Shown: in pieces, positions 1 through 7,881 of the stretch | How the letters are laid out: the number at the start of each line of letters is the position of its first letter | How positions within the stretch are numbered: position 1 is the first letter of the stretch | Origin: Pseudomonas yamanorum | GTDB taxonomy: Bacteria > Pseudomonadota > Gammaproteobacteria > Pseudomonadales > Pseudomonadaceae | NCBI RefSeq assembly: GCF_013386765.1 | Contig: NZ_JACARE010000003.1 | Coordinates: 124,850 to 188,849 of the forward strand | Direction of reading: 5' to 3' | DNA length: 64,000 nt | Made by a program: the position numbers and the translations under genes | The notes under the pieces: generated by a model | What the model saw: only the letters and a program-made list of their open reading frames with translations | Told to the model about the DNA's origin: nothing | The model's database searches: none

Positions 1-1533
1 ATCGGCATGGCCTATGGCTTTTCGGTGTTCTGGCTGCCGCTGTCCAAGGCGCTGGGTATTACCGCACCGGTCGCCTGCGCGCCGGACATGAGCTTTATCA
101 GCCAGGTCTTCTCGTCCCAATGCGACTGGCCCATCTCCATGCTGGGCTGGATCTACACCCTGTTCTTCATTTTCCTGGGCTGCTCGGCAGCGATCTGGGG
201 CGGCTGGCTGGAACATGCCGGGCCACGTAAGGCCGGTGTCGTGTCGGCCTTGTGCTGGTGTGGCGGCCTGCTGATCTCGGCATTGGGGATTTATACCCAC
301 CAGATCTGGCTGATGTGGATCGGCTCCGGGGTCATTGGCGGTATCGGCCTGGGCCTGGGCTACATCTCGCCGGTTTCGACTCTGATCAAGTGGTTCCCGG
401 ACAAACGCGGCATGGCCACCGGCATGGCGATCATGGGCTTCGGCGGCGGCGCGATGGTTGGCGCCCCGTTGGCAGCCGCGCTGATGGGCCACTTTGCCTC
501 GCCGACCAGCGTTGGCGTGTGGCAGAGCTTCGTGGTCATGGCCGTGATCTACTTCGTGTTCATGATTGGCGGCGCCTTGTCCTACCGTGTTCCGCCGACC
601 GGCTGGAAGCCTGAGGGCTGGACTGCCCCGGCGAAGAAAGCCAGCAACGCGATGATCACCCACCGTCACGTGCACGTGAACGTGGCCTGGAAAACCCCGC
701 AATTCCGTCTGGTCTGGCTGGTGCTGTGCCTGAACGTGTCTGCCGGTATCGGCATCCTCGGCATGGCTTCGCCGCTGCTGCAGGAAGTGTTCGGCGGCAA
801 GTTGCTGGGTAACGGTCTGACGTTTGGCCAGCTGGATGCCGGTCAACTGGCGGCCATCGCGGCCATTGCCGCCGGCTTTACCGGTCTGTTGAGTCTGTTC
901 AACATCGGTGGCCGGTTCTTCTGGGCGTCGTTCTCCGACTACCTGGGCCGTAAAAACACCTACTTCGTGTTCTTCGCCCTGGGCTTTGCCCTGTACGCAT
1001 TGATCCCGAACCTCGGCCATCTGGGCAACGTGGCACTGTTCGTCGCGGCCTTCTGCATCATCCTGTCGATGTACGGCGGTGGTTTTGCGACTGTCCCGGC
1101 TTACCTGGCGGACCTGTTCGGTACGCAAATGGTGGGCGCGATCCATGGTCGCCTGCTGACGGCATGGGCAGCAGCGGGCGTGTTGGGCCCGGTGCTGGTG
1201 AACTACCTGCGTGAGTATCAGTTGAGCATCGGCGTTGAACGCGCTGCGGCCTACGACATCACCTTGTACATCCTCGCCGGCCTGCTGGTGCTGGGCTTCA
1301 TCTGCAACCTGCTGGTACGGCCGGTGGCAGACAAGTACTTCATGACCGACGCGGAACTGGCTGCCGAGCAGGCGCTGGGCCACGACAAGGGCGCCGATTC
1401 GAGCACCGTGCTGGAATGGAAAGCCTCTTCCGGCAGCGTGCCGTTGGCGGTTGCCGCCTGGCTGGCGGTGGGTATTCCGTTGGCGTGGGGCGTGTGGGTC
1501 ACCCTGCAGAAAACCGCGGTACTGTTCCACTAA
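1..1533 (+). CDS. OFA-family MFS transporter (5'-truncated by window edge)
   Basis: The reading frame is open at the left edge, so the start codon lies outside the window and 510 residues are visible. The protein is strongly hydrophobic, with about 11-12 predicted membrane segments. It carries the MFS loop-2/3 type signature (WFPDKRGMATG, near residue 130) and a matching motif after the central loop (SDYLGRKNTYF, near residue 315). This combination, and the long first periplasmic loop with CAPDMSF, fit the oxalate/formate antiporter (OFA) family of inner-membrane carboxylate carriers. The substrate cannot be read from the sequence. A perfect 10-bp hairpin follows the stop codon. Confidence 0.85.
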   Translation: MGMAYGFSVFWLPLSKALGITAPVACAPDMSFISQVFSSQCDWPISMLGWIYTLFFIFLGCSAAIWGGWLEHAGPRKAGVVSALCWCGGLLISALGIYTHQIWLMWIGSGVIGGIGLGLGYISPVSTLIKWFPDKRGMATGMAIMGFGGGAMVGAPLAAALMGHFASPTSVGVWQSFVVMAVIYFVFMIGGALSYRVPPTGWKPEGWTAPAKKASNAMITHRHVHVNVAWKTPQFRLVWLVLCLNVSAGIGILGMASPLLQEVFGGKLLGNGLTFGQLDAGQLAAIAAIAAGFTGLLSLFNIGGRFFWASFSDYLGRKNTYFVFFALGFALYALIPNLGHLGNVALFVAAFCIILSMYGGGFATVPAYLADLFGTQMVGAIHGRLLTAWAAAGVLGPVLVNYLREYQLSIGVERAAAYDITLYILAGLLVLGFICNLLVRPVADKYFMTDAELAAEQALGHDKGADSSTVLEWKASSGSVPLAVAAWLAVGIPLAWGVWVTLQKTAVLFH

Positions 1534-1549
1534 CACCGCGGCAGAGTGG

Positions 1550-1577
1550 GCCCGGTTCCTGAGGGAACCGGGCTTGT
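1550..1577 (+). terminator. Hairpin downstream of the MFS gene, probable terminator
   Basis: GCCCGGTTCC (1550-1559), a TGAG loop and GGAACCGGGC (1564-1573) form a perfect 10-bp stem 17 bases after the stop codon. The following tract, TTGTGT, is a poor U-run, so termination may be partial. Confidence 0.55.
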
Positions 1578-1663
1578 GTGGGAGCTGGCTTGCCTGCGAT
1601 AGCATCACCATGGTGTAACTGAAACACCGAGGTGTCTGCATCGCAGGCAAGCCAGCTCCCACA
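1577..1663. repeat. REP pair (REPIN)
   Basis: TGTGGGAGCTGGCTTGCC and its near-exact reverse complement GGCAAGCCAGCTCCCACA flank a non-conserved centre containing ACCATGGTGT and ACACCGAGGTGT. This is the common fluorescens-group intergenic REP doublet, seen many times in this window. Confidence 0.9.
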
Positions 1664-1757
1664 TAATCCAGTCCCGCCTGAACCCGTGCTCACCTGTATG
1701 CACATGTCTATCCCCGACATTCCTCGCGTCAACTCGTCAGTCTTATCCCCTCCGATG

Positions 1758-1786
1758 TTTCTGTTTAGCGCCCGCGCCCCTATAAT
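1758..1786 (+). promoter_or_regulatory. Candidate sigma-70 promoter of the hisBHAF cluster
   Basis: A perfect TATAAT lies at 1781-1786, 39 bases before the hisB start. The region 17 bases further upstream (TTTCTG) is a weak -35 match. No histidine leader peptide or attenuator is visible. Confidence 0.45.
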
Positions 1787-1824
1787 GGCTGCCTTTTTCG
1801 CCCAATGATTTTGCGGAGCTGGTG

Positions 1825-2418
1825 ATGGCCGAACGTAAGGCGTCCGTCGAGCGCGACACTCTGGAAACCCAGATCAAAGCCTCGATTAACCTGGATGGCA
1901 CCGGAAAGGCCCGATTTGATATCGGTGTACCTTTTCTTGAGCACATGCTGGACCAGATCGCCCGTCACGGGCTGATCGACCTGGATATCGTCAGCAAGGG
2001 CGACCTGCATATCGACGACCACCACACCGTGGAGGATGTCGGTATCACGTTGGGCCAGGCATTTGCCAAGGCCATCGGCGACAAGAAAGGCATCCGTCGC
2101 TACGGCCACGCCTATGTCCCGCTGGATGAAGCGCTGTCGCGTGTGGTCATCGACTTCTCCGGCCGCCCGGGCCTGCAGATGCACGTGCCGTACACCCGCG
2201 CCACCGTGGGCGGCTTCGACGTCGACCTGTTCCAGGAATTCTTCCAGGGCTTCGTCAACCACGCGCTGGTCAGCCTGCACATCGACAACCTGCGTGGCAC
2301 CAACACCCACCACCAGATCGAGACCGTGTTCAAGGCCTTCGGTCGCGCCCTGCGCATGGCCGTGGAGCTGGATGACCGCATGGCCGGGCAAATGCCGTCG
2401 ACCAAGGGCGTCCTGTAA
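1825..2418 (+). CDS. hisB: Imidazoleglycerol-phosphate dehydratase
   Basis: This 197-residue protein catalyses the dehydration of imidazole glycerol phosphate to imidazole acetol phosphate in histidine biosynthesis. The paired metal-binding motifs are visible: [10 protein letters not shown] and [11 protein letters not shown] in the first half, and [11 protein letters not shown] and GTNTHHQIE in the second. It is the single-domain HisB, without the phosphatase domain fused in E. coli. ATG 1825 is preferred over GTG 1822 because GGAG (1815-1818) then sits 6 bases upstream. The stop codon overlaps the hisH start by one base (TAATG), indicating translational coupling. Confidence 0.97.
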   Translation: MAERKASVERDTLETQIKASINLDGTGKARFDIGVPFLEHMLDQIARHGLIDLDIVSKGDLHIDDHHTVEDVGITLGQAFAKAIGDKKGIRRYGHAYVPLDEALSRVVIDFSGRPGLQMHVPYTRATVGGFDVDLFQEFFQGFVNHALVSLHIDNLRGTNTHHQIETVFKAFGRALRMAVELDDRMAGQMPSTKGVL

Positions 2419-3056
2419 TGCAGACGGTCGCGGTTATCGATTACGGCATGGGTAACCTGCACTCGGTGGCCAAGGCCCTCGAACACGTAGGTGCCGGCAA
2501 GGTGCTGATCACCAGCGATGCCGACGTGATTCGCGAAGCCGACCGGGTGGTTTTCCCGGGGGTCGGCGCGATTCGCGACTGCATGGCCGAGATTCGCCGC
2601 CTGGGCTTCGACAGCCTGGTGCGTGAAGTCAGCCAGGACCGGCCGTTCCTCGGCATCTGCGTGGGCATGCAAGCCTTGCTCGACAGCAGTGAAGAGAACG
2701 ACGGCGTCGACTGCATCGGCCTGTTCCCGGGCCAGGTGAAGTTTTTCGGCAAGGGCCTGCACGAAGACGGCGAGCACCTGAAGGTGCCGCACATGGGCTG
2801 GAACGAAGTGCGCCAGACCGTGGATCACCCGCTGTGGCACAACGTGCCGGACCTTGCGCGTTTCTACTTCGTGCACAGCTACTACATCGCCGCCGGTAAC
2901 CCGCGCCAGGTGGTGGGTGGCGGGCACTATGGCGTCGACTTCGCCGCGGCCCTGGCCGACGGTTCGCGCTTTGCCGTGCAGTTCCACCCGGAGAAGAGCC
3001 ATACCCATGGCCTGCAATTGCTGCAGAACTTCGCCGCGTGGGACGGGCGCTGGTAA
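2418..3056 (+). CDS. hisH: Imidazole glycerol phosphate synthase, glutamine amidotransferase subunit
   Basis: This 212-residue class I amidotransferase supplies ammonia to HisF. The nucleophile motif FLGICVGMQ (Cys near residue 82) and the catalytic [10 protein letters not shown] near residue 193 are both present. The opening [11 protein letters not shown] is typical of HisH. It overlaps hisB and the following DUF2164 gene by one base each, so the three genes are probably translated in series. The partner hisF is 1 kb downstream in the same cluster. Confidence 0.97.
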   Translation: MQTVAVIDYGMGNLHSVAKALEHVGAGKVLITSDADVIREADRVVFPGVGAIRDCMAEIRRLGFDSLVREVSQDRPFLGICVGMQALLDSSEENDGVDCIGLFPGQVKFFGKGLHEDGEHLKVPHMGWNEVRQTVDHPLWHNVPDLARFYFVHSYYIAAGNPRQVVGGGHYGVDFAAALADGSRFAVQFHPEKSHTHGLQLLQNFAAWDGRW

Positions 3057-3313
3057 TGGCCAAGAAGGTCAAGCCGCCGATCCTGAACCTCACTCCCCAG
3101 CAGGAGAGTGAGGCCACCGACAAGATCAAGCGTTTCATGGAAGACCGCTTCGAGCTCAAGCTCGGTTCGTTCGAGGTTGCAGAAATCCTCGAACTGTTCA
3201 CCACTGAAATTGCTCCGCACTATTACAACAGGGCGATTTTCGATGTGCAGACGCACCTTAAAGAAAGGTTCGAAAGCATCGAAAGCGACTTGTGGGCGCT
3301 CGAGAAACCCTGA
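3056..3313 (+). CDS. DUF2164 family protein
   Basis: This 85-residue, charged, soluble protein begins [12 protein letters not shown] and contains FELKLGSFEVAEILELF and YYNRAIFDVQTHL, the conserved core of DUF2164. Its function is unknown. The ATG at 3056 overlaps the hisH stop by one base, and 39 bases separate it from hisA. It therefore sits inside the his operon and is presumably co-expressed with histidine biosynthesis. No catalytic motif, signal peptide or membrane segment is visible. Confidence 0.88.
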   Translation: MAKKVKPPILNLTPQQESEATDKIKRFMEDRFELKLGSFEVAEILELFTTEIAPHYYNRAIFDVQTHLKERFESIESDLWALEKP

Positions 3314-3352
3314 TTTCCCGAGCAACGCTGAATATCGAATAAGGTTTGCCAG

Positions 3353-4090
3353 ATGCTGATTATTCCCGCTATCGATCTCAAGGACGGCGCCTGCGTACGT
3401 CTGCGCCAGGGCCGTATGGAAGATTCCACGGTGTTCTCCGATGACCCGGTGAGCATGGCTGCCAAGTGGGTGGAAGGTGGCTGCCGTCGTCTGCATCTGG
3501 TGGACTTGAACGGTGCGTTCGAAGGCCAGCCGGTCAACGGTGAAGTGGTCACGGCGATTGCCAAGCGCTACCCGAACCTGCCGATCCAGATCGGCGGCGG
3601 CATCCGTTCCCTGGAAACCATCGAGCATTACGTGAAAGCGGGCGTGAGCTACGTGATCATCGGTACCAAGGCGGTCAAAGACCCTGCCTTTGTTGCCGAA
3701 GCCTGCCGTGCATTTCCCGGCAAGGTGATCGTGGGCCTGGACGCCAAAGACGGTTTCGTCGCCACCGATGGCTGGGCCGAGATCAGCACCGTCCAGGTGA
3801 TCGACCTGGCCAAGCAGTTTGAAGCCGACGGCGTCTGCGCCATCGTTTATACCGACATCGCCAAAGACGGCATGATGCAGGGCTGCAACGTGCCGTTCAC
3901 CGCTGCGTTGGCTGCCGCCACGAAGATCCCGGTGATCGCGTCCGGCGGTATCCATAACCTGGGCGACATCAAGTCGCTGCTGGACGCAAAGGCGCCAGGG
4001 ATCATCGGCGCCATCACCGGCCGTGCGATCTATGAAGGCACCCTGGACGTCGCTGAAGCCCAGGCTTACTGCGACGCCTACAACGGCTGA
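3353..4090 (+). CDS. hisA: ProFAR isomerase (phosphoribosylformimino-AICAR-P isomerase)
   Basis: This 245-residue (beta/alpha)8 barrel isomerises ProFAR to PRFAR, the HisF substrate. The catalytic aspartates are visible: Asp8 in PAIDLKDG and Asp near residue 130 in VGLDAKDG. The phosphate-binding segments GGIRS and ASGGIHN mark the two half-barrels. It lies 9 bases before hisF, to which it is a structural paralogue. Confidence 0.97.
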   Translation: MLIIPAIDLKDGACVRLRQGRMEDSTVFSDDPVSMAAKWVEGGCRRLHLVDLNGAFEGQPVNGEVVTAIAKRYPNLPIQIGGGIRSLETIEHYVKAGVSYVIIGTKAVKDPAFVAEACRAFPGKVIVGLDAKDGFVATDGWAEISTVQVIDLAKQFEADGVCAIVYTDIAKDGMMQGCNVPFTAALAAATKIPVIASGGIHNLGDIKSLLDAKAPGIIGAITGRAIYEGTLDVAEAQAYCDAYNG

Positions 4091-4099
4091 GGACTGACC

Positions 4100-4870
4100 A
4101 TGGCGCTGGCCAAACGCATCATCCCTTGCCTGGACGTCGACAACGGTCGCGTGGTCAAGGGCGTCAAGTTCGAGAACATCCGTGACGCCGGCGACCCGGT
4201 GGAAATCGCCCGTCGCTACGACGAACAGGGTGCTGACGAGATTACCTTTCTCGACATCACCGCCAGCGTCGACGGTCGTGATACCACACTGCATACCGTC
4301 GAGCGCATGGCCAGCCAGGTGTTTATCCCGCTGACCGTGGGCGGTGGCGTGCGCACCGTGCAAGACATTCGCAACCTGCTGAACGCCGGCGCAGACAAGG
4401 TCTCGATCAACACCGCGGCCGTGTTCAATCCGGAGTTTGTCGGCGAAGCCGCGCAGCACTTCGGCTCGCAGTGCATCGTGGTGGCCATCGATGCCAAGAA
4501 AGTCTCAGGCCCCGGCGAAACCCCGCGCTGGGAGATCTTCACCCACGGCGGGCGCAAGCCAACCGGGCTGGACGCGGTGCAGTGGGCGATGAAGATGGAG
4601 GCCCTGGGCGCCGGTGAAATCCTGCTGACCAGCATGGACCAGGACGGCATGAAAAACGGCTTCGACCTGGGCGTGACCCGCGCCATCAGCGATGCCCTGG
4701 GCATCCCGGTGATTGCTTCGGGCGGCGTCGGCAACCTGCAGCACCTGGCCGATGGCGTGATCGAAGGCCACGCCAGCGCAGTGCTGGCGGCGAGCATTTT
4801 CCACTTCGGCGAATACACCGTGCCTGAGGCAAAGGCCTACATGGCGGCGCGCGGTATCGTCGTACGCTAA
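4100..4870 (+). CDS. hisF: Imidazole glycerol phosphate synthase, cyclase subunit
   Basis: This 256-residue (beta/alpha)8 barrel uses ammonia from HisH to cyclise PRFAR into IGP and AICAR. Asp11 in [15 protein letters not shown] and the second catalytic Asp in [12 protein letters not shown] (near residue 176) are present, as are GGGVRT and ASGGVGN for the phosphates. It is the last his gene here; an imperfect hairpin follows before the next gene. HisG, HisD, HisC and HisIE are not in the window. Confidence 0.97.
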   Translation: MALAKRIIPCLDVDNGRVVKGVKFENIRDAGDPVEIARRYDEQGADEITFLDITASVDGRDTTLHTVERMASQVFIPLTVGGGVRTVQDIRNLLNAGADKVSINTAAVFNPEFVGEAAQHFGSQCIVVAIDAKKVSGPGETPRWEIFTHGGRKPTGLDAVQWAMKMEALGAGEILLTSMDQDGMKNGFDLGVTRAISDALGIPVIASGGVGNLQHLADGVIEGHASAVLAASIFHFGEYTVPEAKAYMAARGIVVR

Positions 4871-4883
4871 ACGTCACTGGACA

Positions 4884-4921
4884 CCATGGCAGGCTCGCGG
4901 CACTCTCTGGGCTTGCCATGG
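4884..4921 (+). other. Imperfect inverted repeat between hisF and the next gene
   Basis: CCATGGCAGGC (4884-4894) can pair with GCTTGCCATGG (4911-4921), leaving one internal mismatch and a 16-base loop. No U-run follows, so it is not a classical terminator. It ends 15 bases before the next start codon and could shape translation or mRNA decay. Confidence 0.45.
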
Positions 4922-4936
4922 ATTCCGGTAACTTTC

Positions 4937-5695
4937 ATGTTCAAAGACCTGCTGCTCGCCCTTGCCAGTACTACCGTTCTGTTGACGGGTTCGGCTCACG
5001 CTGATGAACCGTCCGACAGCGCTTCCCTGGTGCTGCTGACGGAAAACTTTCCGCCGTACAACATGGCAAAAAACGGCAAGAACTTCGCCAAGGAAGAGAA
5101 CATCGAAGGCATCGCCGTGGACATCGTCCGCGAGACCTTCCAGCGTGCCGGCATTTCCTACAACCTCACCCTGCGTTTCCCTTGGGAGCGAATCTACAAA
5201 CTCGCCCTGGAAAAACCCGGCTACGGTGTGTTCGTGATGGCGCGCCTGCCGGACCGTGAGGCGTTGTTCAAGTGGGTCGGCCCCATCGGCCCGGACGATT
5301 GGGTGCTGCTGGCCAAGGCTGACAGCAAGATCCAGTTGAGCGACCTTGAGCAGGCCCGGCGCTACAAGATCGGCGCCTACAAGGGCGATGCCATCGCCGA
5401 GAGCCTGGAGAAGCAGGGCCTGAAGCCGGTCATCGTGCTGCGGGACCAGGACAATGCGCAGAAACTGATCGATGGCCAGATCGACCTCTGGGCAACCGGT
5501 GACCCGGCGGGCCGTTATCTGGCGCGCCAGGTCGGGGTGACGGGGTTCAAGACCGTACTGCGCTTCAACAGCGCCGAGCTGTATCTGGCATTGAACAAGA
5601 ATGTGCCGGATGACGTGGTGGCCAAGCTTCAGGCAGCCCTGGATCAGTTACGAGAAGAAGGTGTCGTCGATCAAATCATGGGGCGTTATCTCTAA
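4937..5695 (+). CDS. Periplasmic substrate-binding protein, SBP_bac_3 type
   Basis: This 252-residue protein has a signal peptide (MFKDLLLALASTTVLLTGSAHA) and a bacterial extracellular solute-binding family 3 layout: LLTENFPPYNM at the mature N terminus, then GIAVDIVRETFQRAGI. The start at 4937 is chosen because the signal peptide begins there, although its ribosome-binding site is weak. No permease or ATPase adjoins it, so it is an orphan binding protein with unknown ligand. Its last 48 bases overlap the 3' end of the convergent Vps62-like gene. Confidence 0.8.
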   Translation: MFKDLLLALASTTVLLTGSAHADEPSDSASLVLLTENFPPYNMAKNGKNFAKEENIEGIAVDIVRETFQRAGISYNLTLRFPWERIYKLALEKPGYGVFVMARLPDREALFKWVGPIGPDDWVLLAKADSKIQLSDLEQARRYKIGAYKGDAIAESLEKQGLKPVIVLRDQDNAQKLIDGQIDLWATGDPAGRYLARQVGVTGFKTVLRFNSAELYLALNKNVPDDVVAKLQAALDQLREEGVVDQIMGRYL

Positions 5696-6964
5696 AGCCG
5701 TTTCTCCTGGCGGGGTAACAGGTGCTTCCTCGACCGGGCCTGGCTCTACGGGTGGAACCAGGACGGGTGCTGGTTCGTCTACCTCAGGCGCCTGTGCCGT
5801 TGATTCGCTGAAATACACTGTGTCGCCGTTGGTGTAGCTGACGGTGGCTGCCAATTGGCTGCCGTCCTGTCGATAGAGCTTGTATTCGCTGCGTACAACG
5901 TAGGCCGCGATGGTCTGGCTCGCCGGCACGTAGGCCGCCACTTCCAGCGAGGTTGAAGTGCCCCAGCCTTTCGCTGATTGGGCGGTATGGGTGAAGGACT
6001 TGTTCAGGTGTGCAGAAAAAATCACCGGTCGAGTAATCGGTGACCACTCGTACGCAAACTCAATACCCGTCGCCGCTATGAAGTCTACCGAGCTATCGCC
6101 TGCCTCGCCCTTGCGTGCCGTCCAGTTGAACGTTTTGCCCTGGAGCGTCGTATTGTGCCCAACGCCGACAGGTAGATAGCGGTCGCTTCTTTCCAGTCGA
6201 TAGATGGGCGATTGATGCAGTTGCTCAAGTGGCGTCAGGTTGCTGTCTTTCACGACAAACCACGGCAACTCGCAAACGTGGGAAGACGCTTCGGTTTCTT
6301 CCAGGGCAAGCGGTGTGGGTGGTGCAGGCAGGGTGCTTTCCTGCACTGCCAGCTCCATGCGCAAGGCGTACGGCCTGGCGCCGAAAGAAGGCCGGGTCCA
6401 GCTGTCGGCGCCGTAAAAGGTGCCCGCTGCGATATAGGCTTCTGCGGGCTGGACGTCGGGGGTGTGGATGTCCCAGGCGCTGAAGTCTATGCGAGACCCG
6501 CTGCCCTTGTCGCTCCATATCGGGTTGCCGATATAGGCATCGACCACCAGGTCAGCCCGGACACAACGAATCGCATTCAGTGTCGGTTTGTCATAACCGA
6601 TACAGCAGACCATCCCCATTGCCACATAGCCTTCGGGAGGCACGGGTTTCCATACGGAACACTCGGATCGAACCTTCTTTCCGGAGTTTTTCCAGACCAG
6701 ATTAAAGTCCACCGGCGCTCGAAGCGCAGTGCCATTGACGCTGTCTGCTTCGCTGACCACCGCGACGAATTTTCGGTTATTGATCGTGCGATAGTCGCTG
6801 ACGATCACGTCACCCAATGAAGAAAAACTGTTCAGCGCATCGGCCGTTGTGTTGGGGCGCCAAAAGGTGGCAGCTTTATCGACGCCTGAATCCTTGGCGC
6901 TCCAGAGCAGGTCAAACTCCGTGGTGAAGTTGATCAGCAGATCTTTGAATCGTATGGGTTGCAT
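5648..6964 (-). CDS. Vps62-like (DUF946) protein with possible beta-pore-forming C-terminal module
   Basis: This protein has 438 residues and no signal peptide. The first roughly 200 residues resemble the Vps62/DUF946 family: FWRPNTTADALNSFSSLGD, YVAMGMVCCIGYDKP, a VRADLV segment and a later FYGADSWTRP. The second half (residues ~290-390) is rich in Ser, Thr and beta-type alternation and includes ATGIEFAYEWS, SFTHTAQSAKGWGTSTSLEV and AAYVPASQTIAAYVVRSEYK, which is reminiscent of aerolysin/ETX-type pore formers. That likeness is my inference. A Pro/Glu-rich tail ends the protein. ATG 6964 is preferred because GGGA lies upstream; an upstream ATG at 7033 would add 23 unlikely residues. Its stop region overlaps the convergent binding-protein gene by 48 bases. 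Confidence 0.7.
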   Translation of the reverse strand: MQPIRFKDLLINFTTEFDLLWSAKDSGVDKAATFWRPNTTADALNSFSSLGDVIVSDYRTINNRKFVAVVSEADSVNGTALRAPVDFNLVWKNSGKKVRSECSVWKPVPPEGYVAMGMVCCIGYDKPTLNAIRCVRADLVVDAYIGNPIWSDKGSGSRIDFSAWDIHTPDVQPAEAYIAAGTFYGADSWTRPSFGARPYALRMELAVQESTLPAPPTPLALEETEASSHVCELPWFVVKDSNLTPLEQLHQSPIYRLERSDRYLPVGVGHNTTLQGKTFNWTARKGEAGDSSVDFIAATGIEFAYEWSPITRPVIFSAHLNKSFTHTAQSAKGWGTSTSLEVAAYVPASQTIAAYVVRSEYKLYRQDGSQLAATVSYTNGDTVYFSESTAQAPEVDEPAPVLVPPVEPGPVEEAPVTPPGETALEITPHDLIDDTFFS

Positions 6965-6980
6965 GGTTTGTCGTCCCAAT

Positions 6981-7036
6981 TCTATTAAAAGTTGCAGGCC
7001 CCGGTATGGGTGGCCTGTGCGGCTGCGCTGCAACTA
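6981..7036 (-). terminator. Probable rho-independent terminator after yibQ
   Basis: On the minus strand, AGTTGCAG and CTGCAACT form the base of a long stem enclosing GGCC pairs, and TTTTAATAG follows. It lies between yibQ and the Vps62-like gene, so the latter may depend on read-through or on a promoter within the short gap (a TATATA occurs at 7066-7071 on the minus strand). Confidence 0.5.
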
Positions 7037-7097
7037 TTGAATAAAACGGGAGGCGCCCAGCGGTAGCTATATAGAGCGCCCGGAACCCATCACGGGG

Positions 7098-7880
7098 TCA
7101 GCGATAGGTGCCGTCTTTGCCATGGCCAGCCATCGCGCGATTGCTGCGCAGGCTGATCATCAGCTTGATATCGATCCACTCGATGCCCTGGGCCTTGAGC
7201 TTGGGCAGCTCGCGTTCCAGTACCGCCAGCGTCTGTGGATAAGGGTGGCCGATCATCACCGCCGAACCCTGTTTGTGGGCCAGCTTGATCGCGGTTTGCA
7301 GTTGGGTGGTGATGGCCGCTTCAGTGCGCTCGTCATCGAGGAACACGTCCCGCGAGACGCTGGCCAAACCGATCTTCTGCGCTTCGGCAGCGGCCACGGT
7401 CTGGGCGCTGGTGCGGCTGTCGACGAAGAACTTGTGGCGCCGTTGCAATTCGCCCATCAACCACGCCATGGCCTCGGGCTGCGCTGTCATGCGGCTGCCC
7501 ATGTGGTTGTTGATACCGGCGGTGTACGGCACGGCCTTGAAGGCGGCGTCCAGGCGTTTGCCGAGTTCTGCGATGGGCAACTCCGGGTGCCAGGCGAACG
7601 GGCCGGTGGCCGGGTCCATGGGCATGTGCAGGATCACGATCTTGCCGGCCTTGTGGGCTTCGCGGGCGAATTCGGCGGCGTGGGGTGTGTCGGGCATGAT
7701 CGCCGTGGTCACAGGGCCAGGCAGGGCGAGCACGCGACGATCCCGGGGCAGATTTTGCCCGAGGTCGTCGATGATCAGGGTCAGGTAGGCTTTGTGTTCA
7801 GCGGGGGCAGTACTGGCGGGGTTGCCTTGGGCAACTCCCGCCAGACAGCACAGCAAAGCGATGATCAGGCCACGACGCAT
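7098..7880 (-). CDS. yibQ: Divergent polysaccharide deacetylase family protein (YibQ-like)
   Basis: This 260-residue protein has a signal peptide ending near VAQG. Its family-defining segments are LTLIIDDLGQN, LPGPVTTAIMPDTPHA, VILHMPMDP, GINNHMGSRMT and FFVDSRTSAQT. They correspond to a NodB-like barrel in the divergent polysaccharide deacetylase group, whose substrate is not established. It begins 1 base after the ctpA stop, forming a ctpA-yibQ unit behind envC. The periplasmic location and neighbours suggest a role in envelope or peptidoglycan processing. Confidence 0.88.
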   Translation of the reverse strand: MRRGLIIALLCCLAGVAQGNPASTAPAEHKAYLTLIIDDLGQNLPRDRRVLALPGPVTTAIMPDTPHAAEFAREAHKAGKIVILHMPMDPATGPFAWHPELPIAELGKRLDAAFKAVPYTAGINNHMGSRMTAQPEAMAWLMGELQRRHKFFVDSRTSAQTVAAAEAQKIGLASVSRDVFLDDERTEAAITTQLQTAIKLAHKQGSAVMIGHPYPQTLAVLERELPKLKAQGIEWIDIKLMISLRSNRAMAGHGKDGTYR

Positions 7881-7881
7881 A

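Noticed and set aside
1667..1824. Histidine-operon attenuator or leader peptide before hisB
   Set aside because: No run of His codons and no alternating hairpins; pseudomonads are not known to use this mechanism here.
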